64,000 bases of DNA from Urinicoccus timonensis (GTDB lineage Bacteria; Bacillota; Clostridia; Tissierellales; Peptoniphilaceae). The notes beneath the pieces are model-generated. The model had not been told where the DNA came from. It saw only the letters and a list, made by a program, of their open reading frames with translations, and did not search any database. Made by a program: the position numbers and the translations under genes. Shown piece after piece: positions 58,089 to 64,000 of this stretch. The stretch spans positions 62,001-126,000 of the forward strand of contig NZ_OCTU01000002.1 of the NCBI RefSeq assembly GCF_900232945.1, in the 5' to 3' direction. Numbering within the stretch: position 1 is the stretch's first letter; every line of letters begins with the position of its first letter.

Positions 58089-59053
58089 AAGAGGAAGTTT
58101 TGAATTTTTTGGAGGCCCACCGGGAAGACTATGTTTCTGGCCAGGACCTGGCAGACCAGCTGGGGGTTTCCCGGGCGGCTGTTTGGAAGGCCATTGAGAT
58201 CTTGAGAAGCCAGGGCTATACCATTGAAGCCAAGCCCAAAAAGGGCTACCGACTCTTGGGGGACTTTGACCGACTCTCCCAGGGAGGCATCCGTAAACAT
58301 CTTCCGGAAGCCTTAAAGGACCGGCAAATTTTCATCTACGACAGCCTGGATTCTACCAATACGGAAATGAAAAGGAAGCTGGAAAAAAACCAGGTCCGGC
58401 CCTTTGATGTGGTTCTGGCTGAAGAACAGGTCCAGGGACGGGGACGACGGGGCAAGGTCTTTGCCTCTCCCAAGCACACGGGCCTCTATATGACCCTCCT
58501 CTACTACAAGGAGGGAGAGGGGGACTTGGAGGACCAAGACCTGATTACCATCAAGGCCGCCTTGGCCGTTTTAAGGGCTGTGAAAAAGACTACAGGCCTG
58601 GAAGCCAAGATCAAGTGGGTTAACGATCTCTTTTTGGCCAATAAAAAATTTTGTGGCATCTTGACTGAAGGGGAGTTCAACCTGGAGAACCGGGAAATTT
58701 CAGCCATCTACACAGGGATTGGCATCAACATCCGGATGCCGGAAGAGGGATTTGGCCCAGACCTGGAAAAAATTGCCACAGCCTTAAATGTAGACCTTTT
58801 GAGAAACCACCTGGCTGGGGAAATCATAAGCCAGCTCTATTTTTTAAAGGACCAAGACCGAAGAGAAGTCATTCGGGCCTACAGGGAGGCCTCCCTGGTC
58901 TTGGGGAGAAAAATTTCCTTCAACTACCAGGGCCAAGACCTGGTGGGCCGGGCCAAGGACATCAACGACCAAGGCCATCTCTTGGTGGACCTATCTGGCC
59001 AGACCCTGACCCTCAAGGCTGGAGAAATTTCCATCCGGGGAGATTTTTCTTAA
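58085..59053 (+). CDS. birA: Biotin-protein ligase and repressor BirA
   Basis: 322 residues. An N-terminal winged helix (about 1-62, DLADQLGVSRAAVWKAIEILR) precedes the catalytic domain: DSTNTEMK, AEEQVQGRGRRGKVFASP (about 118-135, biotinyl-AMP loop), IKWVNDLFLANKKFCGIL (about 176-193), and a C-terminal SH3-like end. It joins biotin to carboxylase carriers and, through its HTH, may repress biotin genes; none are in the window. Confidence 0.95.
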   Translation: MKEEVLNFLEAHREDYVSGQDLADQLGVSRAAVWKAIEILRSQGYTIEAKPKKGYRLLGDFDRLSQGGIRKHLPEALKDRQIFIYDSLDSTNTEMKRKLEKNQVRPFDVVLAEEQVQGRGRRGKVFASPKHTGLYMTLLYYKEGEGDLEDQDLITIKAALAVLRAVKKTTGLEAKIKWVNDLFLANKKFCGILTEGEFNLENREISAIYTGIGINIRMPEEGFGPDLEKIATALNVDLLRNHLAGEIISQLYFLKDQDRREVIRAYREASLVLGRKISFNYQGQDLVGRAKDINDQGHLLVDLSGQTLTLKAGEISIRGDFS

Positions 59054-59313
59054 AGCCCGGCCTAGGATTTTGGAGTATAAGTTTTAAATCGGTAGCAGGT
59101 TTCAAGAAGATGGACCAATCTTTTTTATCGCTACAAGTTTAAAGATTCTAAATTATGATACTCAAAATGTCAGTAAAGACCCTCACTTTGGTCTTCATTA
59201 CAAGATTATAAGAGATTCAGTATTGAGAAAACTTCTATAGGATAATGGGAGTTCGAATGGGAACAGTTGGAAGCAGAGGTTTCTGCTTAAGACTAGATGT
59301 GGAGGTAGACTTT
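59054..59313. other. Intergenic region, composition change
   Basis: No gene. AAGAT...ATCTTTTTT at about 59108-59130 could be a weak terminator after birA. The text becomes AT-rich from here into the next gene. A GGAGG at 59301-59305 serves the next ATG. Confidence 0.4.
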
Positions 59314-60615
59314 ATGTTCAAATCAAAAAACAAGAATAAGGTGAAAATTTTTATATTATTCTTGTTTTTCTTATTGTCTATAATAATATTTAATAATTTA
59401 TCCACTCATAAATATTTAAAGGAATTTGAATATACATATGGATTCATTCGCGATGCTTACAGTGGTTTTTATATTCTAGGCAATGAAAATTGGCTGAGGA
59501 ATAAAAATAGATATAAGAAAATGATAAAATCATGCCGCAATGACACAGATTATATGAATGAGATGAATCTAATATTAAAAGAAATAGGCGATGGACATGT
59601 AAATGTAGTTAATCGAGACTCGATTATCAATCGAATACTGGGCATTTTACCTCATGGTTTTAAAAAAGCTGATTGGGATGAATGGATTAAGGAAGATCCA
59701 TTTTCAGAGAAAGTGCTAAAGGATTATCATATTTCTTACACTGATGTAAGAGAGGCTTCCCTTGATTCGCCGCTTAAATATCAGGATGTGCATAACTTAG
59801 AGGCAAGAAAAATTATAGATGGGAAAATTGGCTATATCAAAATAAATAGTATGTTAGAGCCAAATTCATCAGATATAAATTTTAGAAATGATGAATTAAG
59901 AATGAAGAATTTTCTTGATGATGAATATGAGACAATCATTATTGATTTAAGATCGAACGCTGGTGGAAATGCATTTTATTGGTTAGATTTTCTATTACCC
60001 TACCTAGGTATCCAAGAAGGAACTTCATTAAATTGGATCAGCTTTTGGACGGATAGAGCTAGTAAGGTACCATCGTCATATCCTTTATATGATGATAGTG
60101 TTAAAATTCATAAATTAGATCAGTCAAAAAAAGAAATGATTTATAAAGAATTCCCAGATTTAAGAGCTAGCACATTAGATAAAACGATATTCGATCATTT
60201 TAGTTATTATTCGAGACATAGTTTTGCTATAACTCATAGAGAAAATGCATCTTTCAGCCAAAGACCATATAATCTATATTTTCTTACTGGACCAAAGACT
60301 GGCAGTGCTTCAGACGCACTTATTAAGTTTGTGAAAGTCAATCAATTAGGAAAAATAGTGGGTGAACGGACAAAGGGGGATCCAGTTCCATATAATCCTA
60401 CTGTTCAAATGCCATATACAGGTATGCAAGTCAGTGTTCCCTTAACGCTATCATTGCCCATAGGTATGCCCATAGAAGAGTTTTACTACACGAATCCAGA
60501 TATTTTTGCGAGTGACGAGATAAAAGCAATTAAACGATTGTCGGATGGGACTCTTTTTCAATTTGATGAGGCTTTAATAAAAGTATTAGAAAATGAGGGT
60601 TATTGGGATCATTAG
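59314..60615 (+). CDS. S41-type peptidase-like membrane protein, AT-rich
   Basis: About 433 residues from the ATG 8 bases after GGAGG; the open frame upstream to 59245 is rejected. One N-terminal helix (about 9-27) anchors an extracellular S41 (C-terminal processing protease/TSP-like) domain. Core segments are KIGYIKINSM, ETIIIDLRSNAGGNAFYWLDFLLP (about 206-229, in two pieces), TGPKTGSASDALIKF with the candidate Ser, and GERTKGDP. The usual PDZ domain is not recognisable. The codon use is much more AT-rich than in the neighbouring genes, so recent transfer is likely. Substrate unknown. Confidence 0.78.
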   Translation: MFKSKNKNKVKIFILFLFFLLSIIIFNNLSTHKYLKEFEYTYGFIRDAYSGFYILGNENWLRNKNRYKKMIKSCRNDTDYMNEMNLILKEIGDGHVNVVNRDSIINRILGILPHGFKKADWDEWIKEDPFSEKVLKDYHISYTDVREASLDSPLKYQDVHNLEARKIIDGKIGYIKINSMLEPNSSDINFRNDELRMKNFLDDEYETIIIDLRSNAGGNAFYWLDFLLPYLGIQEGTSLNWISFWTDRASKVPSSYPLYDDSVKIHKLDQSKKEMIYKEFPDLRASTLDKTIFDHFSYYSRHSFAITHRENASFSQRPYNLYFLTGPKTGSASDALIKFVKVNQLGKIVGERTKGDPVPYNPTVQMPYTGMQVSVPLTLSLPIGMPIEEFYYTNPDIFASDEIKAIKRLSDGTLFQFDEALIKVLENEGYWDH

Positions 60616-60687
60616 TCGAACAGTTTTTAACTGAGTGGGAAGTTATGGGGGAACTATTCTTAATAATATAAAAGATAAGTAAAGAAA

Positions 60688-60721
60688 AAGATTCCTTCAT
60701 GGCGAAGGAATCTTTTTTATT
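60688..60721. terminator. Terminator between the S41 gene and the thi operon
   Basis: AAAGATTCCTTC pairs with GAAGGAATCTTTTTT around ATGGC. It overlaps the stop of the minus-strand ATPase gene. Confidence 0.88.
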
Positions 60722-61466
60722 CCAAATCTTGGGTGATTTGTTTTTTCAGGTCCATTTGGTAGAGGAGGCCCTCCTGGGACTGGAAGTCCAAGGTCCGGTC
60801 TAGCTTGTATTCTTTGATAATGGACCGGGTCTTGGGAGACAGGATGTAGATCCTATGGCTCAGGTGGATGGCCTCGTCGATATCATGGCTGATAAAGAGG
60901 GTGGTGAGCTGGATTTCTTCCATAATCTTCAGGTACCAGTCGTGCATTTTGGCCTTGGTAATGGCATCTAGTTTGGAGAAGGGTTCGTCTAAAAGGGCTA
61001 TCTTTGAGGAAAAGAGATAGGTCCTTAAAAGGGCGGCTCTTTGGGCCATGCCTCCGGAGATTTCAGAGGGATAGAGGCCCTCTGTGCCGGTCAGGCCAAA
61101 TTGTTGGAAGTAGGACTGGGCTCTTTCCCGGGCCTGGTCCTTGGGGACTTTTTTTAAAAAGAGGGGAAGGGCCACATTGTCCAAGATTTTTAAATGGGGC
61201 AAGAGGAGGTCTTTTTGTAACATATAGGCTACCTGGCCGGCCTGGCCAGTGATGTCTTTTCCCTCCAAGAGGACCTGGCCCTGGTCGGGTTTTAGGAGGC
61301 CGGCAATGATGTTAAAAAGTGTGGTCTTACCGGACCCCGAAACCCCCAAGAGGGAAACCAACTCTCCCTGGTCGACATGGAGACAGAGGTCTTCCAAGAC
61401 AGTATGAGAGCCAAAGGTCTTGGAAATGGACTCAAGGTCTAGAAATTTATTGGGGGAGGAAGTCAT
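60717..61466 (-). CDS. thiZ: ABC transporter ATPase of a thiamine-precursor importer
   Basis: 249 residues. Walker A GVSGSGKTTL (about 39-48), Q-loop LQKDLLLPHLK, a signature that reads ISGGMAQRAAL, Walker B IALLDEPFSKLD, and ISHDIDEAI. DEPFSKLDAITK and HDIDEAIHLSHR fit the nitrate/taurine/thiamine-precursor (NitT/TauT) ATPases. It overlaps the gene for the binding protein by 20 bases and is the last gene of the TPP-riboswitch operon. Confidence 0.88.
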   Translation of the reverse strand: MTSSPNKFLDLESISKTFGSHTVLEDLCLHVDQGELVSLLGVSGSGKTTLFNIIAGLLKPDQGQVLLEGKDITGQAGQVAYMLQKDLLLPHLKILDNVALPLFLKKVPKDQARERAQSYFQQFGLTGTEGLYPSEISGGMAQRAALLRTYLFSSKIALLDEPFSKLDAITKAKMHDWYLKIMEEIQLTTLFISHDIDEAIHLSHRIYILSPKTRSIIKEYKLDRTLDFQSQEGLLYQMDLKKQITQDLE

Positions 61467-62460
61467 TGGTGAATCCGTAGCCCTTGTCTAGGGGTTTTTT
61501 AATGAGGTTTTCATCAGCCAACCATTGGTAGAATCTATCCCAACGGGTTTGGTCCACGTAGCCGAATTGTTTGCTGTCGTCTTGGTATTTGTCGGCTAGC
61601 CATTTTTGTGAAGCCAGGACTAGGTCCTTGTCCAATTCTGGGTTGGCCTTGCAGAGGATCTCAGCGGCTTTTTCTGGATTTTCCATGGCGTATTGGTAGC
61701 CCTTGACGGTGGCTCTTAAAAAGGCCTTGACGGTTTCAGGGTCTTCTTTCAAAAGCTGGTTGTTGGAAATAATGACGGGGCTGTAGTAGTCGAAAACGGG
61801 GTTGATGTCGATAAAGGAAAAGTAGTTGTAGGGAACATCTTTGACTTGAGCAGCCAGTCCATCCCAGGCATAGTAGATCCAAACGGTATCGATATTGCTT
61901 TGGATGGCAGAGACAGCATCGGTGGCTGTGGAGGGAATAAATTCTACCTTGTCGGGGTTTCCTCCATCTTTTTGGATGACATTTTTAATAATGGCTTGTT
62001 CAATGGGGTTGTCCCAGCTAGCGTAGTTGTGACCTTCCATATCCTTGGGCCGGGTGATGTTTTTGTCCTTGGCGGAAATAATCCCTGAGGTGTTGTGGTT
62101 GATAATGGCACAAATGGATGTAATGGGAAGGGGGTTGTCGTTGGCAAAAGTAGCAGCTAAGACGTCTTGGAAGGAAACGCCAAAGTCAGCTTTTCCAGAA
62201 GCTACCAGGGCTTCGGCTCCATCTTCTGGAGGTTGGACGATGTTGAGTTTTAGGCCTTCGTCGGCATAGTAGCCCAGGGCGTCAGCTACATAAACCCCGG
62301 TGTGATTGGTGTTGGGGGTCCAGTCCAAGACGAATTGGACGTCTTTTAAGTTTTCTTGGTCCGGATTGCTGGCGGCAGATTCTTCCTTGGGCTTGGAGCC
62401 ACAAGCTGTTAAGAGTAAGCTGGCAGCCAGGGCCAGGACGGTTAATTTTTTAAAGTTCAT
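61447..62460 (-). CDS. thiY: Substrate-binding lipoprotein, NMT1/THI5-like
   Basis: About 337 residues from the ATG after AAAGGAGAAAAAC. Lipoprotein signal with lipobox LLTAC. The mature protein starts FVLDWTPNTNHTGVYVADALGYY (about 45-67, in pieces: DWTPNTNHTG is the NMT1/THI5 signature), with a VASGKADFGVSFQDVL ligand loop. This family binds HMP-type pyrimidines such as formyl-aminopyrimidine. It sits under a TPP riboswitch, so the ligand is probably a thiamine precursor. Confidence 0.9.
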   Translation of the reverse strand: MNFKKLTVLALAASLLLTACGSKPKEESAASNPDQENLKDVQFVLDWTPNTNHTGVYVADALGYYADEGLKLNIVQPPEDGAEALVASGKADFGVSFQDVLAATFANDNPLPITSICAIINHNTSGIISAKDKNITRPKDMEGHNYASWDNPIEQAIIKNVIQKDGGNPDKVEFIPSTATDAVSAIQSNIDTVWIYYAWDGLAAQVKDVPYNYFSFIDINPVFDYYSPVIISNNQLLKEDPETVKAFLRATVKGYQYAMENPEKAAEILCKANPELDKDLVLASQKWLADKYQDDSKQFGYVDQTRWDRFYQWLADENLIKKPLDKGYGFTNDFLPQ

Positions 62461-63220
62461 GTTTTTCTCCTTTTTTCCAGGGCATTGATTTTTTTTCCAG
62501 CCATTGAACAAGTAAAAGGCAGAGGTAGGAAATGATGGAAATAAAAACAATGACAGCAAACATCTTGTCAAAAGAATAGGACTTCTTGACCTTGGTCATA
62601 TAAACTCCCAGACCGGCGTAGCCTCCCAGCCATTCGGCAATGACAGCCCCTACCAGGGCATAGGAGGTGGAAATTTTCAAGCCGGCAAAAAAGGAAGTCA
62701 GGCTCATGGGCCACTTGACATAGCGGAAAAGGTCCAGGCGGTTGGCCCCCATGGCTTGAAGGAGGAGGAGGGAATCCTTGTCAGCTCCTTGAAAACCTTG
62801 GTAGAGGTTCATGGCAATGGGGAAAAAGGTCACGATAACCACCAGGGTGATCTTGGGTAGTAGACCATAGCCCAGCCACAGAACCAAGAGGGGGGCAATG
62901 GCCACGGTGGGAACCGTTTGGGTCAAGACCAAGAGGGGGTAGAGGGCCTCCTTCACCAGGCGGAAACGGTCCATGGCCAGGGCGCAAATAAAGCCTAGAA
63001 GAACGCCAATGGACAGGCCCACCAGGGCTTCCAGCATGGTGACCTTAAGGTGGTTTAAGAGTAAGACTCGGTCGGTCCAAAAGGCTCTTAGGACGGCCTG
63101 GGGAGAGGGCAGCATGAAGCTGGGAACCAACTCATAATAGGAGACCAAAAACCAAAGGGCCAAAAGGACCAAAAGCACCAAAAGGGGGATGACCTTAACG
63201 GTATTTTTTTGTTTTTTCAT
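62450..63220 (-). CDS. thiX: ABC transporter permease of the thiamine-precursor importer
   Basis: About 256 residues with six helices. The first is at about 12-28, and the membrane coupling motif is EWLGGYAGLGVYMTKV (about 195-210), the EAA-like loop. GFICALAMDRF and TVPTVAIAPLLVLWLGYG are typical of SsuC/TauC/ThiX permeases. The gene start overlaps the end of the thiamine-binding protein gene by 26-29 bases, and its stop overlaps the lipoprotein start by 11. Confidence 0.9.
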   Translation of the reverse strand: MKKQKNTVKVIPLLVLLVLLALWFLVSYYELVPSFMLPSPQAVLRAFWTDRVLLLNHLKVTMLEALVGLSIGVLLGFICALAMDRFRLVKEALYPLLVLTQTVPTVAIAPLLVLWLGYGLLPKITLVVIVTFFPIAMNLYQGFQGADKDSLLLLQAMGANRLDLFRYVKWPMSLTSFFAGLKISTSYALVGAVIAEWLGGYAGLGVYMTKVKKSYSFDKMFAVIVFISIISYLCLLLVQWLEKKSMPWKKGEKHEL

Positions 63221-63503
63221 CAATAGTTAAGAGGTGGTCCTTGGGATTGTAGAAAATCTTCACATAGGACTTCACCGAATCTGCTCCTTGACGGATGCAA
63301 ATGAGTTGGGCTTCTTTAACAATATCTAAAAGTTCTTCATAGTCACCTTCCACAGTGGTTTCCAAGGGACCCACTTGGTAGTTGCAGCCAGTGGACGCAA
63401 TGTAGGCAATGACGGAATCAACAATCCGTAAAAGATCTTCTTGACTGGCAGTCACGGGAAGAACTTGGATGGCAATAGTCGTATTCATGATAACTCCTTT
63501 CAA
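63195..63503 (-). CDS. MTH1187/YkoF-type thiamine-binding protein
   Basis: 102 residues, a DUF77 (Thiamine_BP) ferredoxin-like fold: AIQVLPV, DSVIAYIASTGCNYQVGPLETTVEGDYEELLDIVKEAQ in parts, and SYVKIFYNP. Proteins of this type bind thiamine or HMP in the cytoplasm. First gene of the operon after the TPP riboswitch. The start is the ATG at 63486-63488 or the TTG at 63501-63503; the AAAGGAGTT site favours the ATG. Confidence 0.87.
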   Translation of the reverse strand: MKGVIMNTTIAIQVLPVTASQEDLLRIVDSVIAYIASTGCNYQVGPLETTVEGDYEELLDIVKEAQLICIRQGADSVKSYVKIFYNPKDHLLTIDEKTKKYR

Positions 63504-63535
63504 TAAAAAAGGACTTCTGGGCAGCAGAAGTCCTT
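63502..63535 (-). terminator. Riboswitch-controlled terminator
   Basis: AAGGACTTCTG pairs with CAGAAGTCCTT around CTGCC, followed on the minus strand by TTTTTATTG. It lies between the TPP aptamer and the first gene. Confidence 0.88.
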
Positions 63536-63612
63536 GGTTTCCTACGTCAGCATTACCTGAACAGGTTCAATGGGTTTGGCCGAAGCCATCTCAGCAATAG
63601 CACCCCTGCCCT
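63536..63612 (-). promoter_or_regulatory. TPP riboswitch aptamer (thi box)
   Basis: Minus strand: AGGGGTGCT, then GCTGAGA, then CCATTGAACCTGTTCAGG, TAATGCTGACGTAGGAAACC. These are the conserved parts of the TPP aptamer, with all of the core blocks in order and an irregular P3. It would switch off the thiamine transport operon when TPP is abundant. Confidence 0.93.
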
Positions 63613-63615
63613 TTT

Positions 63616-63644
63616 ATTGTACCTAGGAATAAAACCTCGGTCAA
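63616..63644 (-). promoter_or_regulatory. Promoter of the TPP-regulated operon
   Basis: Minus strand TTGACC (63644-63639), 17 bases, TACAAT (63621-63616). It begins 9 bases after the stop codon of the aspartokinase gene. Confidence 0.8.
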
Positions 63645-63652
63645 GGAGAATT

Positions 63653-64000
63653 TCAATCCTGGTTAAAGGCCTGGTAGATGGCCTTGATGGCTGTATCATA
63701 GTCAGCAGTGTCCACACCGACGATGATGTTGAGCTCACTAGAGCCTTGGGTGATCATTTCCACATTGACCTGGGCATCGGCCAGGGCCTTAAAGAGCTTG
63801 GCAGAGGTCCCAATGTGGTTGCGCATATTTTGCCCCACCACGGCAATCAGGGAGATGTCTGTTTCTACGGAGATGTTGTCGGGGTTGCAAAGGGCCTTGA
63901 TTTCGTTTGTAATTCGTTTTTTCTTGCCTTGGAGTTGATCGTCGGAGACAATTAAAGACAAGGAGTCGATACTGGAGGGGATGTGTTCTACATAGATGTC
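63653..64000 (-). CDS. lysC: Aspartate kinase, C-terminal ACT part (truncated by window edge)
   Basis: The last 115 residues are visible; the gene runs beyond the window. VEHIPSSIDSLSLIV marks the start of the first visible ACT strand, and ISLIAVVGQNMRNHIGTSAKLFKALADAQVNVEMITQGSSELNI (in pieces) is the second ACT domain of aspartokinases. So this is a conventional ACT-containing enzyme, in contrast to the kinase domain fused to MetA at 1.5 kb. The pathway end product controlling it cannot be read. The TPP operon promoter follows its stop by 9 bases. Confidence 0.9.
   Translation of the reverse strand, partial: DIYVEHIPSSIDSLSLIVSDDQLQGKKKRITNEIKALCNPDNISVETDISLIAVVGQNMRNHIGTSAKLFKALADAQVNVEMITQGSSELNIIVGVDTADYDTAIKAIYQAFNQD

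Overview
The window looks like a chromosomal segment of a low-GC Gram-positive anaerobe. I infer a Tissierellia/Peptoniphilaceae-like Firmicute. The signs are strong AGGAGG ribosome binding sites, frequent TTG starts, a T-box leader, the yaaO-tmk-darA-holB-yaaT order, the metG-tatD-rnmV-rsmA order, a DnaD/DnaI pair, a large Bacillus-type SRP RNA, ABC-F and Bce-type modules, and a YtrA-type GntR operon. Most genes share one codon style, rich in GACC, CTGG and CAAGG, with pyrimidine-rich third positions. Two stretches are clearly AT-richer and look acquired: about 17.94-22.97 kb and about 59.1-60.7 kb.

Layout. 0-3.4 kb: a Met-type T-box leader, metY, and a remarkable fusion of MetA (homoserine O-acetyltransferase) to an aspartokinase catalytic domain without ACT domains. 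3.4-6.4 kb: DegV, a radical-SAM-fold protein that has lost all its cluster cysteines, and an ATP-grasp ligase. 6.4-8.3 kb: a GntR-regulated ABC exporter with a palindromic operator on its promoter. 8.5-11.3 kb: a three-gene envelope glycolipid operon (MGDG-synthase-like glycosyltransferase, NodB deacetylase, UPF0104 membrane protein). 11.4-15.8 kb: yaaO-tmk-darA-darA2-holB-yaaT, with a second, shortened c-di-AMP receptor paralogue. 15.8-17.9 kb: a large membrane-anchored alpha/beta hydrolase.

17.9-23.05 kb: an AT-rich accessory island ending exactly at the 3' end of tRNA-Thr(GGT). It holds a lipoprotein, phage-like remnants, a two-gene AAA ATPase plus RloB/Toprim pair resembling AbiL/RloAB abortive-infection systems, and a possible toxin-immunity remnant. 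23-31.6 kb: a YcxB-like protein; an ABC transporter whose FtsX permease carries a long periplasmic-type coiled coil of glycine-containing heptads; pdxS without pdxT; a HAD phosphatase; and small membrane or lipoproteins. 31.7-36.1 kb: a complete BceRSAB antimicrobial-peptide sensing and resistance module. 36.1-41.7 kb: ABC-F, GNAT, DnaD-like and DnaI-like replication proteins, and an aminotransferase.

41.7-53.5 kb: proS, an alanine/glycine:Na+ symporter, metG-tatD-rnmV-rsmA, an ArsR zinc-sensor-like regulator, a glutaredoxin, murJ, a DUF2325-like protein and pyridoxal kinase. 53.5-59.1 kb: rpsF-ssb-rpsR, a cluster of palindromic intergenic repeats, a ZIP metal transporter, SRP RNA and tRNA-Ser, a TetR regulator, a TRIC/UPF0126 protein and birA. 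59.3-60.6 kb: an AT-rich S41-type protease-like protein. 60.7-63.65 kb: a TPP-riboswitch-controlled thiamine-precursor ABC transporter operon. At the right edge is the 3' end of a conventional ACT-containing aspartokinase.

The genes suggest regulated methionine synthesis from aspartate via O-acetylhomoserine, PLP and thiamine scavenging, envelope defence, and one anti-phage module. All function calls rest on motif reading; no searches were run.
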